Below, piece after piece: positions 49,580 to 60,560 of a stretch of DNA of 64,000 bases; positions within the stretch are counted from its first letter, which is position 1; the number at the start of each line of letters is the position of its first letter. Source of the stretch: Ichthyophis bannanicus (Eukaryota; Chordata; Amphibia; Gymnophiona; Ichthyophiidae); the NCBI GenBank assembly GCA_033557465.1, contig CM066031.1, positions 1,669,726,800 through 1,669,790,799 of the forward strand. The letters are read 5' to 3'. The translations under genes were made by a program, and so were the position numbers. Under the pieces are notes generated by a model. The model was not told the DNA's origin. It saw only the letters and a list, made by a program, of their open reading frames with translations, and searched no databases.

Positions 49580-50154
49580 TTGTTCAGATAAGCCAGTAAT
49601 CCAGATATGGATGCACCAGGATGCTGTCCTTCCACAGCACTGCTGCCGTCACAACCATCACCTTGGTGAATGTGTGAGGAGCAGTAGCCAGGCCAAAAGG
49701 TAGTGCTCTGAACTGAAAATGGCCCATGGGTACTGCGAAGCGCAGGTAGTGCTGATGATTCTGCCAGATTGGTATATGCAAATGTGTCTCCGTGAGATCC
49801 AGAGCAGACAGAAACTCACCCTATTGAACCACTAGTATGACCAATCACAAGGTCTCCATGTGGAAGCACGGGACGTGTAGGACCCAATTCATGTGCTTGA
49901 GATAGAGTATGGGCCTGAAGGCCCCTTCCTTTTTTGGCACCATGAAATAGATAGAGTAATAACCTGTTGCCCACTGCTGCAGGGGTACCGGGCACTACGG
50001 CCTCCAAGCACAAGAGATGCTGAAAAGTGTCCCCAACCACTCTCACCTTCTCTTGCAGGGAGAAAGAACAAAAGTCTAGAAAAGGGGTCTGGTGAATTCC
50101 AAAGCATACCCCTCCCAAATGATCTCTAGAACTCATTGGTCAAACCACCCAATT
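49580..50154 (-). pseudogene. DIRS E RT amino-terminal half
   Basis: At 49584-49781 it reads HIPIWQNHQHYLRFAVPMGHF, LPFGLATAPHTFTKVMV and HPYLDYWLI, where the second Asp of the YLDDW box is Tyr. Farther right (49816-50136) is the PILDLKH-type region, frameshifted. It is the continuation of 45251-45795 across the LINE. The Asp-to-Tyr change would abolish polymerase activity. Confidence 0.75.
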
Positions 50155-51670
50155 CTTAAGAAACCTTCCCTTGACCTTTCCGTCCAACTGGCACTCTGTC
50201 TCTAATCTCTCCTTCCTCTCTAAGTTTCTTGAGAAATTTGTTTATGCACAGCTTTACTCCCATCTCACTTCTATTAATGCCCTACACCCACAAAAATCTG
50301 GCTTTCAGGCTGGCCACAGCAATGAGTCTATTCTGCTCTCTCTCCTGAATGAGCTTCACATTGCTCACGATCACAGGGATTTCACTCTTGCTTTTTTGGA
50401 TCTCTTTTCTGCGTTCAATCTGATAGATCATCGCATTCTTCCCATTCGTCTTTCTGATTTTGGTATCTCTGGCACTCCGTAGAAATGGTTCCAGTCTTTC
50501 CTCACAGGTTGCTCCTTCTCTGTCCAGGTTGCCTCCTGTGTTTCACCTTCTCGGCCTCTATCCTGTGGTGCCCCTCAGGGGTCTGTCTTGTCACCTCTTC
50601 TCTTTAATATCTTTTTAGTTCTGCTTGCCCTTCTCATACAGCAACAAGCCATTTCCGCATATTATGCAGACGATATTCTTCTTTTCCACCGCACCAGCTC
50701 CTCCACTCCTGACATTGCCCCACTCAATGTCTGCTTGGCCAATGTTCACGATTGGTTGACCGCCAATTGTCTTCACTTGAGCCCTTCCAAATCTACCGCC
50801 ACCTGGATCACTTTTGGGGCCCCCGTACTCTCTTCTGCTCCTGTCCCCTCTGGTCCCCTCATTTAGGTACCTTGGTGTTATTTTTGATTCCTCCCTCTCC
50901 TTCAGTGAGCACATTTCTTCTCTTTATCATAGGTCTTTCTACCACCTTCGTCAAATTTGTGCTATCCGTCCTTTCCTCTCACCTGCTTCAGTGACCACTC
51001 TCCTTTCTCTTGTTGTCTCTAGGATTGACTATTGTAATATTTTCACTGGCCTTCCTGAGTATAGTCTCCATAGGCTTCAGCTACTTCATAATACAGCTGC
51101 CCGCATTCTTAAATTTTCATCCCATTTCGACCATATCTCTCCATTTCTTGCCCACCTACATTGGGCTTCCAGTGCCTTACAGAATCTAGTACAAAATATT
51201 CACCTTTGTTCACAGGACTATTCATACCTCCAACTCCAGTATCTTGCAGATCTTCTCCATAATAATATCCCTCCCCATTTGTTACTCTCTTCTCCATAAC
51301 TATCGGCTGGCCCTTCCCTCTGCATCACTGGCTCACATTGAACGTACCTGATGTTCTGCTTTCTTTTTCCTGGGTCCCTCACTTTGGAACTCCCTTCCCC
51401 TCATTCTTCATTCTGAGCCCTCCTTTTCAAAGTTCAGAACCACTTTAAAAACCCACTTATACCAACTGGCCTTTATCTGTTCCACCACCACAATAAAGCC
51501 TTGCGCTATGTCCTCCTCTTCTCCTGCTTACCTTCTTTGTTCTCCTCCCTGGTATCTTTCCTCTTTTCTTTCCATTCCTATCTCCTGTCTTGTCAAAATA
51601 TGGCATTCCTTTCCTTTTCCTCTCTCAGCAGTCATTTGTATTATACACTGCTTCGATGCTATGGCCTAAG
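50155..51670 (+). mobile_element. L2-type LINE J, 5'-truncated RT portion
   Basis: The plus strand begins within RT: WHSVSNLSFLSKFLEKFVY, then KSGFQAGHSNESILLSLL and FLDLFSAFNLIDHRIL. Frames then give GAPQGSVLSPLLFNIFL, SAYYADDILLF, LGVIFDSSLSFSEHI and RIDYCNIFTGL. The 3' region reaches ACACTGCTTCGATGCTATGG at 51670, where DIRS H interrupts; the last bases of the tail are at 57293-57336. It is inserted in DIRS E. Confidence 0.8.
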
Positions 51671-52256
51671 GTGAAATTAGACTTACCTGCTAATTGTTGT
51701 TCCTTAAGGAACTCTAGTCCAGTCCCAGAATCCCTGGTCTAACATCTCCTCCAGCAGCTTTGGAGACTGAAACACATCATCGCTGTGATGACACTGGTAT
51801 AAGTAGGCAAGGACCGTCTCTCCACTCCAGTACCTATTGACAAAGCAGACTCAGCAGAGCAACAAATAAGTAGCTAAATAGTAAAAATCTTTTCTTTTTT
51901 TTTAAACTGTTACCAACTAATCTTACGGTAACCCGATTAACTTGTAACCTAAGTTCCTCCTGGAGGAAGAACATTCTCAACAGCACAACGACTGCAGAGG
52001 AAGGCTCCCATTTCCCCCTAGCGAATAGAAGCCCTTTGCGACCCCCCCCCCTTGGAGGGTCAAGGAAAGTCTTAATCCTGCAGCCGATGAGATAACCAAC
52101 ATTCTGAGCTGTATGCAAACTGCAACTTCAGGCTGACACAAACTCCCTGGGCGGGATCCGGGACTGGACTAGAGTTCCTTAAGGAACAAACAATTAGCTG
52201 GTAAGTCTAATTTCACCTTCCTTTTTGTCCGTCTAGTCCAGTCCCAGAATCTCTGG
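51671..52256. repeat. Left ITR and ICR of DIRS H
   Basis: The left ITR (51671-51837) begins GTGAAATTAGACTTACC and contains TTCCTTAAGGAACTCTAG. The ICR (52158-52256) has the complement GAGTTCCTTAAGGAAC and GGTAAGTCTAATTTCACC joined to TTCCTTTTTGTCCGTCTAG, the complement of the right end. TTCCTTAAGGAA is a perfect palindrome. Between them (51838-52157) is AT-rich spacer without genes. Confidence 0.8.
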
Positions 52257-52299
52257 GGATGTAACAGAGCAGTAAACATTAACGGGAGGGCCCTGCTAG

Positions 52300-53060
52300 C
52301 CCAGCCTGAGGACGCTGTCCCGCGGAGATAATGTTTGAGAGACCGACGAACATCCAGTAGACATAACCTGTCCCCCGCCACCTCGTTCCCCTCTCCAGGG
52401 AATACTGGTAATGAGACCACCTGGTTGACGTGAAAAATGGAAACCACCATAGATAAGAAGGTGGGAACGGTACGCAACACCACCTTCTGATCTGAGAACG
52501 AAAGAAACAGCTCCTTACAGGACAAAGCTTGCAACTCAGAAATCCTGTGAGCCGAGCAAATAACCACCAGAAAAATTGTTTTAAGTATCATATCCTTCAA
52601 TGATGCCTTACCCAAAGGCTCAAAAGGTGTGTTCACCAACGCCTCTAATACTAAATTCAGATCCCACGAAGGAACCGAACATCTGCGTGGAGGCCTCATC
52701 AGCAGCACCGCTCTCAAAAATCTTCGAACATCCGCATGCGCCCCCAACACTTCTCCCTGAATCTTACCTCGGTAACACGAAAGCGCTGCAAGCTGAACTC
52801 GCAAAGAGCTGGGCGCTAGCCCCTTCTCGAAGCCATCCTGTAAAAAGGAAAGTATCTGCGAAATAGACGCAGACGTGGCCCGTACCCGTCTATCCGCACA
52901 CCAAGCCTCAAATATTCACCAGACCTGCACATATGCCAACGACGTCGAAGTCCGCCTCGCCTTCAGCAACGTAGCGATGACCGCCGGTGAATACCCCTTG
53001 GCTCTCATCCGCGCCCTCTCAAGAGCCAATCCATAAGCGAGAACCGACACACCTGAGACA
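52300..53060 (-). pseudogene. DIRS H tyrosine recombinase, catalytic half deleted
   Basis: The amino part reads VLAYGLALERARMRAKGYS, TLLKARRTSTSLAYVQVW (52916-53060), then VQLAALSCYRGKIQGEVLG, SWDLNLVLEALVNTPFEPL and SAHRISELQALSC (catalytic Arg) in 52169-52804. After DVRRSLKHYLRGTA it runs straight into the ICR. The His-x-x-Arg and Tyr segments, present in E, are missing. About 350 bases seem deleted near 52260-52330. Confidence 0.8.
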
Positions 53061-53962
53061 TGCGCAGCGGCCCCTGCACCAGCAGGTCCTCCCGTATCGG
53101 GAGCCGCCACGGATTGTCCACCAGCAGACGAACCAAATCTGCATACCACGGCCTCCTTGGCCAGTCTGGAGCCACCAAGACCACCAGCCCCCGGTGCCTT
53201 TCTATCTGATGCACTACACGCCTGATGAGCGCCCATGGAGGGAAGATGTACAACAGACCCTCGTCTGGCCACCTCTGCATCAGCGCATTGAGCCCTTTGG
53301 ACATGCGTTCTCACCTCCTGCTGAAAAAGCGTGTTGCCTTTGCCGACTCGAACGTCGCCATCATATCCATTATTGGCGCCCCCCAACGCCTCGCGATCAG
53401 GGCAAACACGTCCGGGTGCAACACCCACTCTCCGGGATTTATCGTGCAACGACTCAGATAATCCGCCTCGACATTATCCACTCCTGCCATATGCTGAGCC
53501 GACAGTGCCAGCAGATTTAACTCGGCCCATTCTAACAGCTGACTCGCCTCCGTCTCCAAGGCTGCACTGCTTGTGCCGCCCTGCCGGTTGATGTAAGCTA
53601 CTGTGGTCGCATTGTCGGAAAGCACCCGCACTGCTGCTTGGCTGAGCTATGGCCAGAACTCTAGCAGGGCCAAATACACCACCCTCATTTCCAACCTGTT
53701 GATGGACCATTCCTTCTCCCGCGCAGACCATTGTCCCTGCATGAACCGTCCCTCGAAGTGCGCTCCCCAGCCCGTTAGGCTTGCATCCGTCATTAACGGC
53801 CTCCAGGCCGGAGCCTCCAAGGGCATTCCCTTTTCCAAATTTTTTTGGCTGTAACCACCACCAAAGCTCCTGAACCACCTCCGGAGGACAAACTAGCCGC
53901 CAAGATAGAGGGTCGGTCTGGTGAGACCACCGCTGCAGCAGAGCCCTTTGTAATGGTCTCAT
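53005..53962 (-). pseudogene. DIRS H MT-like region and RNase H
   Basis: The MT-like part (53005-53304) has LLYIFPPWALIRRVV and VLVAPDWPRRPWYADLV. RNase H is at 53311-53840 with LMTDASLTGWGAHFEG, INRLEMRVVYLALLEFW, LSDNATTVAYINRQGGTSS and GVDNVEADYLSR, so all four acidic positions are present. A stop at about 53648 and a frameshift separate its two halves. Confidence 0.78.
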
Positions 53963-53974
53963 GTGCGCCCTGGC

Positions 53975-54760
53975 TCACAGCACCACCTCGAGCGTGGCCA
54001 CCATCGTACCCAGAACCTGCAGATACGGCCACACCATGGAAGCCCTTTGAGACAAGAAGCTGTACAAGGTCGATCTCAGCCACTGTGCTCGCAGAGCTGG
54101 AAGGAAGACCTTCCCCTGCGCCGTATTGAAACACGCCCCCAGATACTCCAGGGACTGCGACGGTTGCAGCCTGCTCTTGGCGAAGTTGACCACCCAACCC
54201 AAGCTCTGAAGGAACTGCACAACCCGGGCTGTGGCCCCCTCGCTCTCGTCCTGTGACTTGGCACGAATCAGCCAATCGTCCATGTATGGGTGCACCAGCA
54301 CTCCCTCTTTGCGGAGGGCTGCTGCCACGACTACCACAATCTTGGTGAATGTCCTTGGCGCCGTCGCCAGACCAAAAAGCAGGGCCCGGAACTGAAAATG
54401 CCCCATGGGCACTGCAAACCGAAGAAACTGTTGATGTTCCTGCTGAATCGGAATGTGCAGATATGCTTCTGTGAGATCCAATGACGTAAGAAATTCTCCT
54501 TTTCTGACCACCATGATCACCAAGTGCAGTGTTTCCATATGGAAGTGGGAAACCTGGAGGCACCTGTTCACGTGCTTTAGATCTAGAATGGGCTGGAACA
54601 CGCCGTCCTTCTCTGGCACTATGAAATAAATGGAGTATCAACCAGACCCGCACTGGTCCGCCGGTACGGGCACTACGGCCTCACGTTGTTGCAGCCTCTG
54701 CAGCGTCTCCTGCACTGCCATCTCTTGATCCTTGCTCTGCAAGGCGACTCTACAAAGGAA
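53975..54760 (-). CDS. DIRS H reverse transcriptase (partial frame)
   Basis: An open frame of 214 codons covers fingers and palm: VFQPILDLKHVNRCL, SLDLTEAYLHIPIQQ (palm Asp), LFGLATAPRTFTK and HPYMDDWLIRAK (Asp pair), then VVQFLQSLGWVVNFAK. The catalytic residues are intact. A frameshift lies at about 54620-54640, and the thumb joins RNase H out of frame, so a complete polyprotein is not encoded. Note Met rather than Leu before the Asp pair, unlike lineage I. Confidence 0.78.
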
Positions 54761-54859
54761 TCCACCAGCGGCCGTTGGAGCTCCAGAGCGTATCCGTCTC
54801 GAATAACCTCCAACACCCACCGGTCCAACATGATCTGGACCCAGGCAGGGTAAAAGTCC

Positions 54860-56367
54860 CGCAGACACCCCCTACAAGCTCGCGTCTCACCTGAGTCCCC
54901 CTCATCTCATTGTGGCTTTTTAAAGTTCGAGGACGAGCTGGCCGCAAAACCTCTGCCGGCCCCTCGAAATCTCCGAAACCTTGGCTGCGCGCTGGAAATC
55001 TACCGCGCTGAAATTGACCGCAGCGGGACGAGCGAAACCTACGAAACTCTCTCTGTGGGAGCCTGAGCAGGACAACCTTGCTTTGGTTTATCCTCCGGCA
55101 GGCGGCCCCCTTTAGACTCCCCCCAGGTCCTTGACCAACTTGTCCAAATCTTCTCCAAACAACAGCTTCCCTCTAAACGGAAGCTTGCTAAGCTGCGCCT
55201 TCGAGGAACTGTCTGCCAACCAATTTCGCAACCACAAATACCGCCGCACCGCCACCACTGAAGCCATACTCTTAGCAAGCCCTCATATCAGATCATAATG
55301 GATATCCGCCAGATAAGCGGTCCCTGACTCCAGCCGAGACACCTCATCGACCTGCTCTCCGGCCTGATCCACCTGCATCCTTTGAGACAACCGTAGACAG
55401 GCTCTCGCCACCCACGCCTCAGCGATAGACGCCTGCATGGACAGCGCGCTTATTTCAAAGACCTGCTTTAACAAAGTATCCAATTTTCTATCTTGACCAT
55501 CTTTAAGCGCTGCCGACCCCTCTACCGGGTTCAGTCACCGCAGACACCGCCGCATCAATCTTTGGGGTGTGAAAGAGATCCCTATCCTGATCCGAGTGCG
55601 GATAGAGACGCGTTATTGCCCTAGATCCCTTAAGGGCTGACTCGGGTAAATCCAACTCCTCCTGAATCATGTTCCGGAACACTCTGTGAATGGGAAAAAC
55701 GTGTTGCGATGTCCGCACAGCCTGTAACAGCGGATCCTCCAGCGGATCCTCCAACGTTTCCTCCGCCACCGGGATCATAGCAGGCATGTTTAATGCCTTG
55801 AGAGACTCCGCAATAAGCACCGGCAACTCCTCTCGCTGAAAAGCCCTGACTACTCTAGCCTGCTGTTCCGAGTCAGGCAGCTCCCCTTCCTCTAATTCTT
55901 CACCTGAATCGCCCTCTAGCTCCCCGTCTCCCACTTCCACCTCCTCCAAGGGTGCCGGAGACGGCATATCCACTGTCGCCACCTTACCCCTCTTGACCGG
56001 GGTACCGGCCTCCTCAGGCCGAAGCGGACTATCCTGGCGCTTTTCCCCACGCTCTCCGGCTAAGAGCGGCGCCCCTCCAGGCTGTAACAAGGAAAAGGCC
56101 TGATGTAAGAGCCAAAAGAAATCTGGAGGGACCAGGGCAGGACCTGCCTGACCATTCCCCAGTGGAGGAGAGGGCCCCCCACCCCCTCCGTGGATAGCCG
56201 ACGAGGACAGGCCTTCCTACGGACTCGGAGTTACTACGGCCTGTCCCCCTGCTACTTCCAGCACCTTTTCCATGAGTGCCGCTTCTTGGGTGCAGCCCTT
56301 CCACACCCGTGTCCAAAACCGCTCCTCTTTTGGTGCCACAGACTAGGCACCGAGGCCTAGCCGGCAT
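54860..56367 (-). pseudogene. DIRS H Gag-like protein, broken
   Basis: It starts at the ATG at 56367 with MPARPRCLVCGTKRG, a single CxxC rather than the longer finger of lineage I. An acidic segment (VEVGDGELEGDSGEELEEGEL) follows, then VFPIHRVFRNMIQEELDLP and PKIDAAVSAV (55503-56090). The core has ADIHYDLI and KLLFGEDLDKLVKDLGESKGG (55039-55483). Frameshifts occur at about 56060, 55490 and 54990. The architecture agrees with E and G. Confidence 0.72.
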
Positions 56368-57292
56368 GCTAGCCCCTAGAGAATTCTAACCTCACACTGC
56401 AATAGAAGCTGTACCTAACTGGGTTTTTTTTGTTTTGTTTTTTTAAACTTTAAACCTTTAACAAATTTAAACTTTAAACTTTAACCACGAAATCCGGTTG
56501 TACAGTGCAGATCTCCCTGGAAATCCAACAACCGTGCTTCTACCCCTCCCCCCCCCCAACCTTCTAAGAGCCCGCTGAAATAAAGAAATGGAAAACTAAA
56601 AAAATGGCCGCCGGCGCGCTTCCAGCGCAAAACCCACGCAGTCCGGCCTGCAGCAAACTCTGCAGTAACTATGCGTCCCGGCTACCCCCCGCTGCAAACG
56701 GGAACTCACCAAAGGCTGCCGATGCTCCTGTGCGCCTCAATCCACTTCTGGAGTTCAGCCAAGATTGCGGCTTCGACTCCAGAGCGGAGATAACTGCCGT
56801 GCCACCAAATGCCGCGCTCAGCAGGAAGACACCTGGGTCCGATACCGCAAGCTGCCGGCTGTGCCTGCCACCCGCTCTTCACCTGTTAACGTGGGATCGG
56901 GAGCAGGGAGGCTCTTCAAGCCGAAATTCACTCAGGTAGGCCTACCTCACTGAACTGAGGGGGGGGGGGGGAGGGAAGAAGAGAGAAGGAAGAACTGACA
57001 GCCTGCCTTCTGCAGCTCCTAGCTCTCTCCCTTACACTCTCAACCCCCAGAAAAAAACTTTTACAAATTAACTAATTTAAAGTGACTCTGCTTATTTGTC
57101 CCTTGTGAGCCCAGACCTCCAGGCTCAACACATCCTCCAGTTGCTTGGAGACAAACTAACTGGAGTGGAGAGGCGGTCCTTGCCTACTTATACCAGTGTC
57201 ATCACAGCGATGACATGTTTCAGTCTCCAAAGCTGCTGGAGGAGGTGCTAGACCAGAGATTCCGGGACTAGACTAGAGGGACGAAAAGGAAG
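56368..57292. repeat. DIRS H 5' leader and right ITR
   Basis: The leader (56368-57149) has no convincing gene; it contains T- and C-rich runs and a G homopolymer at about 56960. The right ITR (57150-57292) is inverted relative to 51671-51837, sharing AGTGTCATCACAGCGATGA, GTCTCCAAAGCTGCTGGAGG and the terminal GACTAGACTAGAGGG. Confidence 0.75.
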
Positions 57293-57336
57293 TGATCTAT
57301 TAAAAGCTTCAATAAATATAAAGTAAAATTGTTGCA
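57293..57336 (+). mobile_element. 3' tail of LINE J beyond DIRS H
   Basis: TGATCTATTAAAAGCTTC followed by AATAAATATAAAG looks like the end of an L2-type LINE. It fits directly onto the sequence interrupted at 51670, and compares with the L2 tail at 17466-17533. DIRS E resumes after it. Confidence 0.6.
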
Positions 57337-58807
57337 GCAAACTGTCTATCGCCGTCTGGGTTTCCCTGGCTTTATTGGGACTTTTTGGCTGAGGCCGGGG
57401 GTGCTAGCATAATACCTCTGACTGGATCCATGGGAACCCTGAAAGATCTGCACCCGTGCCCCATAGCGCTCATGTTAATAGGGAGCGAACCGGCTGCTAT
57501 TGAACCTCCGAAAATCTCTGGGCTGCACCTGCTGAGGAGGCCCCTGTTTTTGTCTCTTAGTTTAACTTCCAGCAGATGGCCTTTCGAATCACACAAGTCC
57601 TCCACCATCTTTTCCAGCACTTCCCCAAAGAGTAACCTACTCTTAAAGAGAAGCTTACTGAGCCTGGACTTCAAGGAGGTTTCAGCTGACCAGCTGCGGA
57701 GCCAAAGAAAACATCTGGCTGCTATGAGAGAAGCAATTGTCTTCGAAGCTATACAGACCAAATCATAAAAGGCGTCCACCATGTATGTTGCAGCAGTCTC
57801 CAGTCTGGGGCCTTCCATTAATTGGTCCTCTGGAATGTACGGAGATAAAGCCTGAAGCCAATGGATGGAGGCCCTGGACACAAGCCCCACAGATGGATGC
57901 CTGCAGTGCTAGGACAATGGAGTCAAAAGCCTGCTTGAGAAGAGACTCCAGCCTTTGGTCCTGGTGATCCTTAAGTGCTGCGCACCCTTCCACAGGAATG
58001 GTGGTCGTCTTGGTCACCACCGAGACCAAGGCATCCACTTTGGGCATCTGCAGGAACTCCTGCTCCTTCTGTGAAATAGGATAGAGGCACACCATTAACC
58101 TACCGCCTCTCAAAGTCACCTCCATAAACTCCCATTTGGAATCTATCATTTTTTTTTATTACCTGGTACACAGGGAAACATACTTGTGCCCCCTTGAACC
58201 CCTGCAAAAAGGGGTCCTCCAGGGATTCCTCTTCTGGGACTGGTGGGGAGACAATATTTAATACTGCCAGGGAATTACTAAACAGAGTTGAGAGTTCTTC
58301 CATGTGAAATACTTAGAAGATGCTAGGGTCCTCCCCTCAATTATCCCAGAGATATCTCTCCCTCCTCCAACTCTGGAGCCCAAAGCTTGCCCCAGAGGTC
58401 CGAAGGACCTTCCGCAGGCCAAGGCCTGAGTAAGGAGAGGCTTGCCCCAGCCAGGGGTCCAGCTCCCACTTGCTTCTTTTCTCCAAAGGTGCCCCCTCTA
58501 TAGGATCCCCTTCAGCCAATGACTCCCCAGCCAGGAGAGCAGGAGTTTTGAGGGGCAGCAGGAGCAGTAGCTAGAGACAAGCTTTATAGAAGGAGAGAAT
58601 GAAGTCCTGTGAAAATCTGTTCCTGCGTGTCAGAGAGACCCTGAGGCTCTGACCGCTGTGCTGAACTGGCTGCCGACGATGATCTAACTTTCGCTCTGCT
58701 TTTCTCCTGCTCTCCTTTTCCCTTCAGAGAAATGGCTGACTGAGGAAATGGCCGTGGTTCCCGCCAAAACCACAGACCCTGGGGAATCTGATGTCGCACC
58801 ACAGAGA
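57337..58807 (-). pseudogene. DIRS E Gag-like protein, broken
   Basis: The core (57372-57890) reads VDAFYDLVCIASKTIASLIAA and LLFGEVLEKMVEDLCDSKGH, matching H and G. Upstream are PKVDALVSVVTKTTTIPVEG (57763-58149) and EEESLEDPFLQGFKGAQVCF (58100-58303). The amino-terminal part to about 58800 is Ser/Arg-rich with no clear CxxC. Frames change several times. K interrupts at 58808. Confidence 0.72.
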
Positions 58808-59014
58808 AAGCATAGTTACTCACCTATAACAGGTGTTCTCTGGGGACAGCAGGTATCAGTCCTCACATATGGGTGACGTCGGCGTCGATGGGGTCCGCAT
58901 GGAGCAAATCCACAGCTTTCAAAGAAAGCCTTTGGGATTGCTACCATGCATGCGTGGTCCCCTTCCCACCGAGGGGTGCTATCTTGCTCAGTCAAATGAC
59001 ATAGCTAAAAATAC
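58808..59014. repeat. Left ITR of DIRS K
   Basis: It begins GCATAGTTACTCACC, then ACCTATAACAGGT (one change from the palindrome), TCCTCACATATGGG and GTCGGCGTCGATG. It ends with the ATAGCTAAAAATAC copy (59001-59014) that borders the inserted palindrome. Confidence 0.78.
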
Positions 59015-60396
59015 AAATCTAAACGGCCTAACCGGAGTTTAACTATGATACAACATACAAAGCACAAACAACTCCACTAATTTAACCAATTGTAGCTATT
59101 GAAAAATTTTGCACCATATCAGCTAACAATACTGCTATGACAGGGGAGCAAAGACCTCAGACAAAACCCCAAAGAGGTATTAAATACTTCAAAACCGAAT
59201 TTCAGTAAACCATGGGGAAGAATAGCATCAACGGTCTGTGACCTACCCCCACCTTCCAACAAACAGTATTGGAAAGCTTAATTTCAAACAAAACTGATGG
59301 GAAAACAACACATTACATAAAAGAGATACAATATATGATATATATCAATAAGTAGCAAAATATATCAATAGGTAGCTAGTACTCTTCAACATGTAACTAG
59401 TACTTTAAGCAATCTATAACAAACAGATAACATATATCATATCCCTTAATGGCATTTGCTCAAAATAAACCCACACAGAACTTTAAAAAAGCTCAAAAAA
59501 CTGCTGAAACCCATCAGTAAAAGTAGCAATCCTCAGCTTCAAGATGACGTAAGAAGGCATTGGATATCAACCCCGACGCCACAATCAGACGTCCCTCTTA
59601 GCGTTTCGCAGACGCTGCTTCAGGGGGGTGAACTATAAAAACAAATAAAGCAATAAAAAAAGTGCTAACTATATCAACTACATATCACATACTCCATTTT
59701 CACTTCAGAACAGATCAAAAACCGGGAGATCTTACCATGCCCGGGCATGGTAAGATCTCCCGGTTTTTGATCTGTTCTGAAGTGAAAATGGAGTATGTGA
59801 TATGTAGTTGATATAGTTAGCACTTTTTTTATTGTTTTATTTGTTTTTATAGTTCACCCCCCTGAAGCAGCGTCTGCGAAACGCTAAGAGGGACGTCTGA
59901 TTGTCGCATCGGGGTTGATATCCAATGCCTTCTTATGTCATCTTGAAGCTGCTACTTTTACTGATGGGTTTCAGCAGTTTTTTGAGCTTTTTTAAAGTTC
60001 TGTGTGGGTTTATTTTGAGCAAATGCCATTAAGGGATATGATATATGTTATCTGTTTGTTATAGATTGCTTAAAGTACTAGTTACATGTTGAAGAGTACT
60101 AGCTACCTATTGATATATTTTGCTACTTATTGATATATATCATATATTGTATCTCTTTTATGTAATGTGTTGTTTTCCCATCAGTTTTGTTTAAAATTAA
60201 GCTTTCCAATACTGTTTGTTGGAAGGTGGGGGTAGGTCACAGACCGTTGATGCTATTCTTCCCCATGGTTTACTGAAATCCGGTTTTTCCGGTTTTGAAG
60301 TATTTAATACCTCTTTGGGGTTTTGTCTGAGGTCTGTGCTCCCCTGTCATAGCAGTATTGTTAGCTGATATGGTGCAAAATTTTTCAATAGCTACA
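59015..60396. mobile_element. 1.3-kb spacerless palindrome, Penelope-like insertion
   Basis: The bases 59091-59742 and 59743-60396 are inverted copies that meet at CCATGCCCGGGCATGG with no spacer. The arms differ by scattered substitutions and small indels, for example about ten extra bases in the right arm near 60285 and about seven missing near 59950. A 14-bp duplication ATAGCTAAAAATAC flanks the insertion (59001-59014 and 60397-60410). Each arm contains CCTGAAGCAG, CGTCTGCGAAACGC, resembling the hammerhead core found in Penelope termini. No RT is present. An inverted Penelope dimer is my reading; a foldback element is the alternative. Confidence 0.7.
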
Positions 60397-60466
60397 ATAG
60401 CTAAAAATACGGCAAAACAAATAAAGATGATATGACTGCAATGCTAAGGGGAGGAGGGAAGGTTGT

Positions 60467-60560
60467 GAGGACTGATTCCTGCTGTCCCTGGAGAACACCT
60501 GTTACAGGTAAGTAACAATGCTTTCTCCAGGAACAAACAAAGTCAGTCCTCACATATGGG
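60467..60560. repeat. ICR of DIRS K
   Basis: The sequence GGAGAACACCTGTTACAGG, TAAGTAAC, then GCTTTCTCCAGGAACAAAC joins complements of the left end and the (unseen) right end. It predicts a right terminus of TTCCTGGAGAAAGC type. Confidence 0.75.

Larger units (their letters stand above)
51671..57292 (-). mobile_element. DIRS retrotransposon H, lineage II, with deleted YR
   Basis: This 5.6-kb element has ITRs (51671-51837 and about 57150-57292), an ICR (52158-52256), truncated YR (52300-53060), MT/RNase H (53005-53962), RT (53975-54760) and gag (54860-56367). It inserted into the 3' tail of LINE J; the bases AAG are shared by the left flank (51668-51670) and right terminus (57290-57292). RT keeps YMDDW. 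The YR lacks its catalytic carboxy half, so this copy cannot supply its own integrase. Confidence 0.85.
37003..58807 (-). mobile_element. DIRS retrotransposon E, lineage II, scattered by nested insertions
   Basis: This old minus-strand DIRS element is visible in pieces: left ITR and ICR (37003-37600), YR (37620-38293 and 44075-44420), MT/RNase H (44421-45250), RT (45251-45795 and 49580-50154), and gag (57337-58807). The pieces are colinear with H and are separated by D, a short repeat, an L2 LINE, L2 copy J with H inside, and K at the right. Its right ITR is not in the window. Only YR still looks well preserved. Confidence 0.78.

Noticed and set aside
59015..60396. Palindrome as an assembly artefact
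   Set aside because: The arms differ by several substitutions and indels and the insert has its own flanking duplication. It is not excluded entirely; spanning reads would settle it.
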